From contig NZ_ANIK01000006.1 of the NCBI RefSeq assembly GCF_000347175.1, forward strand, positions 1 through 23,830: a DNA stretch of 23,830 nucleotides. The letters are read 5' to 3'. Under the pieces are notes generated by a model that worked only from the letters and a program-made list of their open reading frames with translations, was not told the DNA's origin and made no database searches. Position 1 is the stretch's first letter. Every line of letters starts with the position of its first letter. The position numbers and the translations under genes are program-made. The stretch comes from Leptospira alstonii serovar Sichuan str. 79601 (GTDB lineage: Bacteria; Spirochaetota; Leptospiria; Leptospirales; Leptospiraceae). Positions 1 to 16,616 of the stretch are shown in pieces.

Positions 1-417
1 AAACTACTTCCCAGGAAAATTCCGGAACTTTTGAGAACGTATGGAAAATATCTTTCCGCTACAAAACGTCTGGGGAAAAAAGCGGGCAGAACCTTGTATC
101 AGACCAGTCCGGGAAAACATAAGATGAAACGAGTGAACGTCAGAGTTAACACCGGGAGTTGGACTCTTTTTGGAACACTCGCACAGGCTCATGGCGTGTC
201 TCGTTGTTATCTTTTCAATTATCTTCTTTGGTTGGAGGATGTGGGAGTCGGGGACTCTATCGTGGATACGATGAATGAGGGAGTTCCCACATTCCACAGG
301 TCTTACAGTTATATTCTCCAAGTCGACCTAGTAAATAACGAGGTGACACGGAAACTACACTGCCGACCGGTGTCCCATTTTTACGCATTAGATTACAGAG
401 ACTGGTTTCCATCCTAA
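1..417 (+). CDS. DUF1564 family protein, 5' partial
   Basis: The reading frame is open from base 1 to the TAA at 415-417, so the N-terminus lies outside the window; the first internal ATG is at base 31. The visible 138 residues contain [18 protein letters not shown], a central stretch with [20 protein letters not shown], then GVPTFHRSY and a C-terminal DYRDWFPS. I recognise these as hallmarks of DUF1564, a multi-copy family of unknown function that I know only from Leptospira. The central segment looks like a small helical, possibly DNA-binding module (ribbon-helix-helix-like), but this is inference. No catalytic motif or membrane segment is visible. The codons for GVPT contain the bases GGAGTTCCCACAT, close to the reverse complement of the core of the dispersed intergenic repeat seen elsewhere in this window. 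Confidence 0.85.
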   Translation, partial: KLLPRKIPELLRTYGKYLSATKRLGKKAGRTLYQTSPGKHKMKRVNVRVNTGSWTLFGTLAQAHGVSRCYLFNYLLWLEDVGVGDSIVDTMNEGVPTFHRSYSYILQVDLVNNEVTRKLHCRPVSHFYALDYRDWFPS

Positions 418-501
418 AAAAATTGGTAAAAGATATCCGAAAGATCGAAATTTTCTCCTTTGGGCTCAGCACGAAAAAGACGGATCGATATTAATAAACG
501 C

Positions 502-545
502 CGTTTCAGTTTCATGGAAACGGATGATTGAAGCGGTTTTGTTAA
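502..545. repeat. Dispersed repeat copy A (inverted partner at 5063-5100)
   Basis: The stretch starting CGTTTCAG and ending GATTGAAGCGGTTTTGTTAA is nearly the reverse complement of 5063-5100, apart from a few substitutions and a short internal length difference. Both copies lie in intergenic DNA. This copy fills part of the gap between the DUF1564 gene and the convergent gene ending at 596. No gene or promoter is otherwise evident in 418-595. Confidence 0.6.
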
Positions 546-595
546 TCGCCACTATGGAGTTTTTCGATGGTTCGCCAATGTCCACAGCAAAACGT

Positions 596-1147
596 TTACT
601 GTGTGAATAAATAAAGATTATCCTCCTGCATTTTCGAAAAGAAAACTTCCGTAATACTTATAAATTTTATTTTTTGAATATTCTTTAATTCGAAATTACT
701 TTTTATATCTTTATCGTACCAGCGCAATAACAGGCCGAACTCCTCGCAAGAACCCGACATAAATACGTCCGAAAGTGTACTGTACCAGAATTTTTCTTCC
801 GTCAAGTCCGGATTTCTCGAATAGTCCTTCGTTTCTTCGATTTTAGATCGATAGGATTCCTTTTCTTTCACCCATCTGTCGATTTTAGTCGAACTCCAAC
901 CACGTTTCCGTAATTTAACGATTTCGGAATTTGTAGACTCTTTCTTAAGTCGATTAGACCTTCCCAACGCCGTTCCACAATCGCAATTTCCCGTCGTGGG
1001 TCTAAAGTAAACATATCGATCGGATAATCGTTTTGGAATATAAGGATTGTCGATTATATCGATATTTAACCGATGATTTTGAAGGATGTTTCGTAAATTT
1101 TGGACGTTTGTTTGGTTCGGAATCGCAGATGTAATATAATAACACAT
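596..1147 (-). CDS. Hypothetical protein with MCYYIT start and CDCGT motif
   Basis: This 183-residue protein starts MCYYITSAIP and carries a cysteine-rich CDCGTALG motif near residue 57, followed by a lysine/arginine/glutamate-rich helical middle and a C-terminal segment of mixed beta character. It has no signal peptide or membrane segment, so it is probably cytoplasmic. I associate the combination of an N-terminal MCxYIT and a later CDCGT motif with a small uncharacterised bacterial family. The three cysteines could bind a metal, which is inference. No clear Shine-Dalgarno site precedes the ATG at 1147. It follows the lipoprotein gene by 33 bases on the same strand, so it may be the last gene of the STAS-lipoprotein transcript. 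Function unknown. Confidence 0.75.
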   Translation of the reverse strand: MCYYITSAIPNQTNVQNLRNILQNHRLNIDIIDNPYIPKRLSDRYVYFRPTTGNCDCGTALGRSNRLKKESTNSEIVKLRKRGWSSTKIDRWVKEKESYRSKIEETKDYSRNPDLTEEKFWYSTLSDVFMSGSCEEFGLLLRWYDKDIKSNFELKNIQKIKFISITEVFFSKMQEDNLYLFTQ

Positions 1148-1180
1148 TACGATTTCGTTTTAAAAAATTAAGAAAATCGG

Positions 1181-2274
<1,094 letters not shown>

Positions 2275-2310
2275 CTCGCTCCGGATTATCATCAGATCGA
2301 AAAAACACCC

Positions 2311-2341
<31 letters not shown>

Positions 2342-2405
2342 ACAGTATCTTTCTTGATTTATTTCCTAGAACTGCAAATTTGAACTTAGACGCAAGGATC
2401 GCAAT

Positions 2406-4244
<1,839 letters not shown>

Positions 4245-4262
4245 TCCGAACGGGGTTTCATT

Positions 4263-4982
<720 letters not shown>

Positions 4983-5026
4983 ATTTAGAATATTCAGAAA
5001 ATGTATTTTTCTTTTGTTGTTGAACG

Positions 5027-5134
5027 TATATTAGAGTTGTTGAAAGATTTCGAAGTTCAAGGTTAACAAAACTGCTTCAATCGTCCGTTTTAATGAAACG
5101 GATGGAGAATTATTTTTTCAACAACTCTATTATA
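5027..5134. repeat. Inverted-repeat element with 19-bp arms
   Basis: TATATTAGAGTTGTTGAAA at 5027-5045 and its near reverse complement at 5116-5134 (18 of 19 positions) enclose 70 bases. The enclosed part contains the second copy (5063-5100, inverted) of the repeat at 502-545. It looks like a small non-autonomous mobile or palindromic element. No transposase or target-site duplication was identified. Confidence 0.6.
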
Positions 5135-5268
5135 AAATGAAAGAAGCCAATATAAGGGATATTTAACATAACCTTTCGAAAAATAGGATCGGCTCCGCAA
5201 AAGGAAAATCCATAGGCGATTTGGTTCGGTCCGATCGAGAGAGCGGAATTTAGTGACGTACGTGGGCA
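5110..5268 (-). pseudogene. Possible remnant reading frame next to the inverted repeat
   Basis: On the minus strand, an open frame without a recognised start codon runs from 5268 to a TAA at 5110. It encodes about 52 residues containing SIGPNQIAYGFSFCGADPIF and later a hydrophobic IPYIGFFHFIIELLKK end. The composition is protein-like, and its 3' end coincides with the right arm of the inverted repeat. It may be the tail of a degraded gene or a frame fortuitously open inside a repeat. I do not recognise a family. Confidence 0.2.
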
Positions 5269-5289
5269 TTATTTAAGGAAACTTTATAA

Positions 5290-5431
<142 letters not shown>

Positions 5432-5534
5432 AAAATGAATTTTTAATTCGATGACGATCGTCTAACGTTAATTTTACGCAAAAATCCGATCCTAAAAATC
5501 GTTATATTAGGATTTTATGGAAGTTCTCTTAGAA

Positions 5535-6497
<963 letters not shown>

Positions 6498-6605
6498 CGT
6501 TTACCAAGGACCATCTTATAGTTATTCATTCGGATTTTTTGCTGCGTGTATATCCACATTTTTGGAATTCCTTTTTTACAGGAATCTTAAAAACGCCTTT
6601 TTATC

Positions 6606-6654
6606 TTGACCCTTTTTTCTTTCCGAGGTTCCTATTTGTTTTCGGAGTTCCTAC
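6606..6654 (+). promoter_or_regulatory. Candidate promoter and repeat-derived ribosome-binding site of the amidase gene
   Basis: TTGACC at 6606-6611 could be a -35 box, but the region 17-21 bases downstream (TTCCTA or TATTTG) is only a weak -10, so the promoter is tentative. CGGAGTTCCTAC at 6643-6654 is the reverse complement of the dispersed GTAGGAACTCC repeat core. Its GGAG (6644-6647) lies seven bases before the amidase ATG and would act as the Shine-Dalgarno site. Confidence 0.4.
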
Positions 6655-8139
<1,485 letters not shown>

Positions 8140-8161
8140 GACTCAGATGCGTGTTGAAGAC

Positions 8162-8190
8162 TTGACACGACTCCGATTTACGGACAATAT
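8162..8190 (+). promoter_or_regulatory. Candidate promoter of the decayed toxin-antitoxin pair
   Basis: TTGACA at 8162-8167 is followed after 17 bases by CAATAT at 8185-8190: a perfect -35 box with a mediocre -10. It is 22 bases before the first in-frame codon of the DUF433-like frame, so it is placed to drive that remnant pair. Confidence 0.4.
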
Positions 8191-8211
8191 TGACTTGTGA
8201 GTTCCAATTGA

Positions 8212-8433
8212 TTAAACCGGATCACTCTGAACCCTAAAATTTGTCATGGTAAACCTACCATTCGAAATCAGAGATATACCGTAGAGTTGGTATTAGATCT
8301 GTTATCTTCCGGTATGAGCGAAGAAGAAATCATCCTTGATTATCCTTCTTTAGAAAAACAAGATATTCTAGCTTGTTTGGAATACGCGTCACATCTCGTT
8401 AGGATAAAATCCATTCATAAAGCTTTTGCATGA
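8212..8433 (+). pseudogene. DUF433-type antitoxin, start codon apparently lost
   Basis: The frame after the TGA at 8209-8211 reads LNRITLNPKICHGKPTIRNQ and continues with VELVLDLLSSGMSEEEI, then YPSLEKQDILACLEYA, to TGA at 8431. This is a full-length DUF433 domain, a small winged-helix antitoxin-like protein normally partnered with DUF5615 toxins. The residue expected at the start is encoded by TTA, and no ATG, GTG or TTG occurs in frame before the conserved GKPTIR region. Only a CTG at 8227 could serve. Together with the truncated partner this suggests a decaying locus. Its last bases overlap the toxin ATG by four (ATGA), the usual arrangement for an intact pair. Confidence 0.7.
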
Positions 8434-8549
8434 AGTTTTTCATCGACGCCCATCTCTCTTATAGTTTAGCCTATCGTTTCAAAGAGAAAGGTCTTGAAGT
8501 ATCACATACGGAAGACTTACCGGCTCGGAAACAATTCATCCAAAGTTAA
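8430..8549 (+). pseudogene. Truncated DUF5615 PIN-like toxin
   Basis: Starting at the ATG that overlaps the DUF433 stop, the frame encodes MKFFIDAHLSYSLAYRFKEK then GLEVSHTEDLP. This is the N-terminal third of a DUF5615 (Mut7-C/PIN-like) toxin with its first acidic residue (D6). After about residue 31 the match ends and the frame runs through the 3' end of the opposing Uma2 gene to a TAA at 8547. The rest of the toxin, including the C-terminal acidic residues, is missing, so it cannot be active. The break point near 8517-8525 coincides with the end of the Uma2 gene, suggesting that acquisition of the nuclease gene or an adjacent deletion removed the toxin's 3' part. Confidence 0.75.
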
Positions 8550-9059
8550 GATCAGTCCGTTCAGCAGTTTTGATTTTGCCCCGGATGGAGAAAGATCCGT
8601 CGAAGAATGAATTCGATAACTCCCGTTTTCGCAAAAAAATATTTCAACACATTGTAATTCCGGAAATACGAGCCAGAGTTCCGGGACTTGATATCGTTCG
8701 TAGATCGCTTTTTTTTCCACCGTATCTCTCGTAACCGTTCCCCTGGAAACGATTTCAACGACGATATCGGGAACACCTCGAACCCAATCTTGGATGATGG
8801 ACTTTTTTTCGTTTCCCACGAACAGAAGGTCCGGCTGAAGACGGTTTACTCCGTCTTCAAAAATCACATCCATAGGCGATAGGATCACTTCCCCGAGCGG
8901 ATGTTTTTCCAAATATTTTTGAATGATGATAAATAGTTTGGCGACTAATCTTTGATGGGGTGCAAATGGGGCCGGGGTCACGCGTTCCTCTCCATTGATA
9001 ATTTCGGTCAGATCAAAATCATTCTGAGAAAAGAAAGAAATTTCCGTTTTCAAAGCCAT
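8517..9059 (-). CDS. Uma2 family (DUF820) PD-(D/E)XK nuclease-like protein
   Basis: With the ATG at 9059 (MALKTEISFF) the protein has 180 residues, the usual Uma2 size. N-terminal LTEIINGEERVTPAPFAPHQ matches the family's E(I/L)xNGE...aP...Hq region. The nuclease-like core has NRLQPDLLFV, PDIVVEIVS and YERYQVPELWLVFP, giving the Asp, Glu and following strand expected of the restriction-endonuclease fold. Uma2 proteins are abundant in some bacteria, but their role is not established. An upstream ATG at 9131 would add 24 residues partly encoded by a copy of the GTAGGAACTCC repeat, so I prefer 9059, although neither start has a convincing ribosome-binding site. The gene converges on the broken DUF433/DUF5615 locus and overlaps its remnant. 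Confidence 0.85.
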   Translation of the reverse strand: MALKTEISFFSQNDFDLTEIINGEERVTPAPFAPHQRLVAKLFIIIQKYLEKHPLGEVILSPMDVIFEDGVNRLQPDLLFVGNEKKSIIQDWVRGVPDIVVEIVSRGTVTRDTVEKKAIYERYQVPELWLVFPELQCVEIFFCENGSYRIHSSTDLSPSGAKSKLLNGLILTLDELFPSR

Positions 9060-9114
9060 GATCAAAGAATCACTCGTCAATCCGACCGGGTCAAGAAAAT
9101 AACTCTTGATTCCA

Positions 9115-9131
9115 AGTAGGAACTCCCGCAT
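9115..9131. repeat. Copy of the GTAGGAACTCC dispersed repeat core
   Basis: AGTAGGAACTCCCGCAT lies between the preferred Uma2 start and the oxidoreductase gene, in the same orientation as the copies inside that gene. Confidence 0.5.
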
Positions 9132-9145
9132 GGTTTGTCCATCTT

Positions 9146-10576
<1,431 letters not shown>

Positions 10577-10587
10577 ACTTTTCATCT

Positions 10588-12845
<2,258 letters not shown>

Positions 12846-12849
12846 TTTC

Positions 12850-13377
12850 TTGAAAGCTCTCGATCTTCCCATCTGGAGAAAATTATTCAATCGAAAGGAG
12901 GCGAATAACCAGGAGATCATTCGGTTTCTCAGAGAGACTTCCGTTTTCGGGAAAATGAAAAAGAGAACCCTGATCGAAATCGCCAGGATGGTTCACGTTC
13001 GAGAATACCAAGAAGGGGACACGATCTTTCGTCAGGGAGAAGTAGGAGCCGGATTTTATTTCGTATATGAGGGTTCCGTTGTGATCCGTTCCGTTCGGGA
13101 CGGAATCGAACTCGATCTCGCTCATCTGGATCGACACGCTTTTTTCGGAGAACTTTCTCTTTTTACGGAAGAAAGAAGAACGGCGAGTGCGATCGCTCTC
13201 GAACATACCACGTTGCTCGGTTTTTTCCAACCGGACTTAAAGGAAATCATAGAAACCAAACCGAGGATCGGAATCGAAATTCTGATGAGTCTCTCGACCG
13301 TGATCGTGGAAAGACTCCATAGAACCAACGGACTTTTGGAAAAAGCTTATTTCAGAGGAAAACAAAAGAATGCGTGA
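12850..13377 (+). CDS. Cyclic nucleotide-binding domain protein
   Basis: A 175-residue protein consisting mainly of one Crp/PKA-R-type cyclic-nucleotide-binding domain. The beta-roll contains YQEGDTIFRQGEVGAGFYFV (about 53-72) and the phosphate-binding cassette FFGELSLFTEERRTASA (about 98-114), with the Glu (E101) and Arg (R110) that contact the ribose and phosphate. No DNA-binding helix-turn-helix follows, so it is not a Crp-type transcription factor. It probably regulates a partner, perhaps the adjacent permease. The TTG start at 12850 has AGGAG at 12835-12839, ten bases upstream, and follows lspA by four bases. The 3' end overlaps the permease ATG by eight bases, consistent with translational coupling. 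Confidence 0.87.
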   Translation: MKALDLPIWRKLFNRKEANNQEIIRFLRETSVFGKMKKRTLIEIARMVHVREYQEGDTIFRQGEVGAGFYFVYEGSVVIRSVRDGIELDLAHLDRHAFFGELSLFTEERRTASAIALEHTTLLGFFQPDLKEIIETKPRIGIEILMSLSTVIVERLHRTNGLLEKAYFRGKQKNA

Positions 13378-14437
13378 CGGAGAAAGAAGAGAACTTTCCG
13401 AATATTTCATTCGGACGAGTTTTTTTCTCATCGTCGTTTTTACGATTGTCGTTTCTCTTTGGGGACTTCAATTACTTGCGGTTCCGATCGTAATGGCTCT
13501 TTTGATTTTTTACGCGTTTAACGGAATGATCAATAATCTGGAAAGTTTGGGTGTGCCTAGAGTTCTTTCCATCGGGATTCTGATGCTCGTTATCAGCGTT
13601 CCGATTTATTTATTCATCAACTCGGTGGCGCCTCCGATCGTTTCCACCTTAAATCCGCTTTTGAAAAATTGGAAACAGGATATAGACGAAGCAAAATTCA
13701 AGTATCTGACCGTAACGGTCAATCTTCAGTTCAACGAATTTCCCGCCGGATGGAACGAGACAATCCGTCCGGACGAACTGATCAAAAGAGCCGCGGAGCT
13801 GATGCACGAACAAGTGAAAGGATTCGTTTCCTATATTCCGACTTTGATCGGTTATATGATAATCACTCCTTTGTTTGCTTTTTTGTTTTTGTTAAACGGA
13901 AACGGGATGTATAAAAGTCTGATTTCTTTGATTCCGAATCGGTATTTCGAAATGGCTCTTATGGTTACGTATAAGATCAACGAACAACTCACGAATTATC
14001 TCAAAAGTTTAATGATTCAAGGTGCGATCATCGGCGCGGTCTCCGCTTTGGGATTTTACATGATCGGATTGCCTTACTTTTACATCTTCGGTCTTTTTTT
14101 GGGAGTAGCCAACTCGGTTCCTTATCTCGGTCCGATCATGGGAGCCATTCCTCCCTTGTTCTTTGCTCTCGTAATCGGAGGAGCGGGAACCACGGAACTC
14201 ATGACTTCGATTTTGATCGTGGTAGCGATCGCTCAAATCATCGATAACTTTCTCATACAACCGATCGTAATTTCGGGTTCCGTTTCCCTGCATCCGATCG
14301 TGATCGTGGGCGCGGTTACGGTGGGCGGCGCCGCGCTCGGACTCGTGGGTATGCTCATCGCGGTTCCGATAGCGGCGATCTTAAAAGTGACGATCCAAAC
14401 CCTTTACAGTGGAATGAAAGATCACAATCTGCTTTGA
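13370..14437 (+). CDS. AI-2E family (PerM-type) membrane permease
   Basis: A 355-residue polytopic inner-membrane protein of the AI-2E/UPF0118 family. It has N-terminal hydrophobic segments (about 15-60), a non-membrane insert (about 95-145), then clustered helices. These carry the family signature PYFYIFGLFLGVANSVPYLG (about 233-252) followed by PIMGAIPP, and IIDNFLIQPIVISGSVSLHP in the next region. The C-terminus GLVGMLIAVPIAAILK is also typical. Members export various small molecules or ions, so the substrate cannot be called from sequence. It is the last gene of the run beginning at 9146. The integron-like array starts 62 bases after its stop, so promoterless first cassettes may be read from this transcript. 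Confidence 0.9.
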   Translation: MRDGERRELSEYFIRTSFFLIVVFTIVVSLWGLQLLAVPIVMALLIFYAFNGMINNLESLGVPRVLSIGILMLVISVPIYLFINSVAPPIVSTLNPLLKNWKQDIDEAKFKYLTVTVNLQFNEFPAGWNETIRPDELIKRAAELMHEQVKGFVSYIPTLIGYMIITPLFAFLFLLNGNGMYKSLISLIPNRYFEMALMVTYKINEQLTNYLKSLMIQGAIIGAVSALGFYMIGLPYFYIFGLFLGVANSVPYLGPIMGAIPPLFFALVIGGAGTTELMTSILIVVAIAQIIDNFLIQPIVISGSVSLHPIVIVGAVTVGGAALGLVGMLIAVPIAAILKVTIQTLYSGMKDHNLL

Positions 14438-14499
14438 TCTGACGCGTGAATCTTAAAGCCGGATATCGGGTTTGGAATTGTACGATCTTCATGAATTGC

Positions 14500-14506
14500 G
14501 TTAGGC
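14500..14506 (+). other. Left boundary core site, GTTAGGC
   Basis: The first GTTRRRY-type core lies 62 bases after the permease stop and 30 bases before the Mrr start codon. It has no preceding RYYYAAC element, as expected at an attI or secondary insertion site. The flanking 14438-14499 shows no gene. Confidence 0.55.
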
Positions 14507-14536
14507 GGCATTTTTAAAAATGTTAGAGAATAAAAT

Positions 14537-15442
14537 ATGAGTATTCCAGATTTTCAAAGTGCCATGTTGCCTGTGTTGAAGATACTTAGCGAGAAAGGAG
14601 AATCAAATACTTCTACAATACGTGACGGGGTTGGAATTTTCTTTAAAACCACTGAACAAGAAAGAAGTGATTTATTGCCTTCCGGGAAAACTAGGATTTT
14701 TGACAATCGAGTTGCATGGTCAATTACTTATCTTAAAATGGCTGGTCTCGTTCAATCATCTAAGAGATCATTTTATTCTATTACAAATGAAGGCAGTCAA
14801 TTTCTAAAAACTAATCCGGAACGAATTGACATAAATACTTTACAGCAGTTTGAATCGTTTCAAGAAAAAAGACCCAGAACAAATACATTCCAAGTAGATA
14901 ATTTAGGAGTAAGTGAATACGCACAAACTCCTGATGAAATGATGGAACTTGGCTATAGCAAAATAAGAAAAGATTTAGCAGAAGAATTACTCAATAAAAT
15001 AAAATCTTGTAATCCTTATTTCTTTGAATCTATAGTTTTGGATTTATTGATTAAGCTTGGATATGGAGGGTCCGATGAAAAAAATAAAAAAGTAACAAAG
15101 AAATCAAATGATGAAGGAATAGATGGGATTATTAAAGAAGATAAACTCGGACTTGATTTAATTTATATTCAGGCAAAAAAGTGGGAAAATCCAGTTGGAG
15201 GCGCCGAAATTCAAAAATTTGCTGGAGCATTACAAGTTCAAAGAGCAAAGAAAGGAATTTTTATAACAACTTCTGTTTTTACTGCAAATGCTCATGAGTA
15301 TGTTGCAAAAATGGATTCAAAGATTGTTTTAATTGATGGCACTAAACTTACTGATTTGATGATTGAATACAATGTTGGCGTATTAACAAAACAAACGTAC
15401 GAGATTAAAAGAGTAGATTTAGAATATTTTAATGAGGATTAA
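14537..15442 (+). CDS. Mrr-type restriction endonuclease
   Basis: A 301-residue protein with Mrr architecture. The N-terminal winged-helix domain (about 1-95; SGKTRIFDNRVAWSITYLKMAGLV, cut here by description only, spans roughly residues 49-72) is followed by a linker and a C-terminal Mrr catalytic domain. The PD-(D/E)XK-like core contains E164 (FFESIVLDLL), D196 (DEGIDGII) and Q212-A-K214 (IQAKKW), followed by GGAEIQKFAGALQ and KGIFITTSVF. Mrr enzymes cut methylated or otherwise modified foreign DNA and need no cognate methylase, which suits a mobile cassette. All catalytic positions are present. Only 30 bases separate the array's first core site from the ATG, too few for a promoter, so expression probably depends on read-through from the permease gene. 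Its A+T-rich codon use differs from its upstream neighbours, consistent with transfer. Confidence 0.87.
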   Translation: MSIPDFQSAMLPVLKILSEKGESNTSTIRDGVGIFFKTTEQERSDLLPSGKTRIFDNRVAWSITYLKMAGLVQSSKRSFYSITNEGSQFLKTNPERIDINTLQQFESFQEKRPRTNTFQVDNLGVSEYAQTPDEMMELGYSKIRKDLAEELLNKIKSCNPYFFESIVLDLLIKLGYGGSDEKNKKVTKKSNDEGIDGIIKEDKLGLDLIYIQAKKWENPVGGAEIQKFAGALQVQRAKKGIFITTSVFTANAHEYVAKMDSKIVLIDGTKLTDLMIEYNVGVLTKQTYEIKRVDLEYFNED

Positions 15443-15448
15443 TGGACG

Positions 15449-15610
15449 GCGCCTAACTTCGGCTTCTCGCTGCGCTTCGAGATTGCTCCGTAACTCTCTA
15501 CGGCTCCGCACATTCGCTTTGTCACTCGGCTTGCGATCGTTCGCTAAGTCGTTCCAATCCTTTCGCGCGTAAAGCGCTCCAGAACCGCAAACGTCGAGGA
15601 GTCTAGGCGC
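15449..15610 (+). repeat. attC-like element 1
   Basis: R''-type core GCCTAAC at 15451-15457, then TTC and an L''-like GGCTTCTCG. The right side has CGTCGAGGAG and a core-like TCTAGGC at 15602-15608, which departs from the GTTAGGC of other units. The outer bases GCGCCTA and TAGGCGC are complementary. The element is strongly G+C-rich and fills the whole Mrr-SH3 gap. Confidence 0.65.
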
Positions 15611-15633
15611 AATGATAATAAATTATATAGTTT

Positions 15634-16401
15634 ATGAAAGATCTATTAGAATTATTTAAAGACAGAATTTGGAAAAGAGTTGACTCATTTCGACTTTATT
15701 TTGTCGGAGGCTCTTTAATACTTTTTCTTTCCTTGCTCTTTTCGATTTATTCAATTAGAAAAGATTCATTTTTGGAATATGAAGCTAAACGATATGGCGT
15801 TATTACTACGAAATCAGGCGCTATAATTAGAAAAAAGCCAAGTACGAAATCTGATAGAATCGATATTATTAGATACAAAGGGCTTTTTTATATTTTAGGT
15901 GAGACTTACGATTCTCATAAGGTTGAAAATCTTGGAACTAACAAATGGTACAAAGTTAAAACTTATGGCGATGTAGAAGGCTGGATTTTTGGAAATCTAC
16001 TTGAAATTGTTACAGAAGATAAGGCTCTGAAAAGAAGACATCAAGATCAGGCTAATTTTGAAAGTTTATTAGTTAGATTGATAATCAATGAAGCAGGTAA
16101 TCGAATAGAAACGTCCGGTTTATTTCCTTATGATAAGATTACCGATATTAGGATTACTTCTCCGATTCAACCAATAACAGACTTTTCTTACAATGTCTAT
16201 GTTGAAGCCTTGATGATCGGAACAATTATCGGTATAGATAAACAAAAGGTGTCAGTCAAAGTTAATCTTGATATGTACATTGATTATAATTACTTAAGTT
16301 CATCGGAAGTTAAGGTGCGTGGAGTAGATATACTCGGATACGAAAAAGTAGAAGGCTTGAATCCAAGCGATGTTGTCAATTTACTTTCACAAATATTGTA
16401 A
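15634..16401 (+). CDS. Membrane-anchored SH3-domain protein, function unknown
   Basis: A 255-residue protein with a basic N-terminus, one transmembrane helix (about 22-41, LYFVGGSLILFLSLLFSIYS) and a periplasmic or extracytoplasmic part. Residues about 55-125 resemble a bacterial SH3 (SH3_3) domain: GVITTKSGAIIRKKPSTKSD, a Lys/Tyr strand, NKWYKVKTYGDVEGWIFGNL. These domains often bind peptidoglycan peptides or proteins. The remaining 130 residues are unassigned. The ATG lies 25 bases after the preceding core site, with neither promoter nor a clear Shine-Dalgarno site. The A+T-rich composition resembles the other cassettes. Its role is unknown; a cell-envelope function is inference. Confidence 0.75.
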   Translation: MKDLLELFKDRIWKRVDSFRLYFVGGSLILFLSLLFSIYSIRKDSFLEYEAKRYGVITTKSGAIIRKKPSTKSDRIDIIRYKGLFYILGETYDSHKVENLGTNKWYKVKTYGDVEGWIFGNLLEIVTEDKALKRRHQDQANFESLLVRLIINEAGNRIETSGLFPYDKITDIRITSPIQPITDFSYNVYVEALMIGTIIGIDKQKVSVKVNLDMYIDYNYLSSSEVKVRGVDILGYEKVEGLNPSDVVNLLSQIL

Positions 16402-16411
16402 TTGTCACGAC

Positions 16412-16596
16412 GCCTAACTTCGTCTCCTCGCTTCGTTTGTCACTCACAGGTTCCCGTTCGAACTCTCTACGGCTCCGCACATTGCTTTGTCACTCGGTTT
16501 GTGATCGTTCGCTAAGGCTCACTCAAGTCTCGTGCCAATCCCTTCGCACACAGGCGCTTCGGGAACGCGAACGTCGAGAAGTCTCTTTCGTTAGAC
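16412..16596 (+). repeat. attC-like element 2
   Basis: GCCTAAC core at 16412-16418, GTCTCCTCG as L'' counterpart, CGAGAAGTC near the right end and core GTTAGAC at 16590-16596. Both outer cores obey the RYYYAAC/GTTRRRY consensus. The element is about 185 bases. A reading frame crosses it into the PhzF gene but encodes attC-like sequence, not protein. Confidence 0.72.
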
Positions 16597-16616
16597 GCAA
16601 TTGCCAGGGAAAAATT

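Noticed and set aside
16437..16616. N-terminal extension of the PhzF protein by 60 residues
   Set aside because: The codons lie inside attC-like element 2, encode Arg/Ser/Leu-rich sequence unlike PhzF, and a well-placed AGGGA supports ATG 16617.
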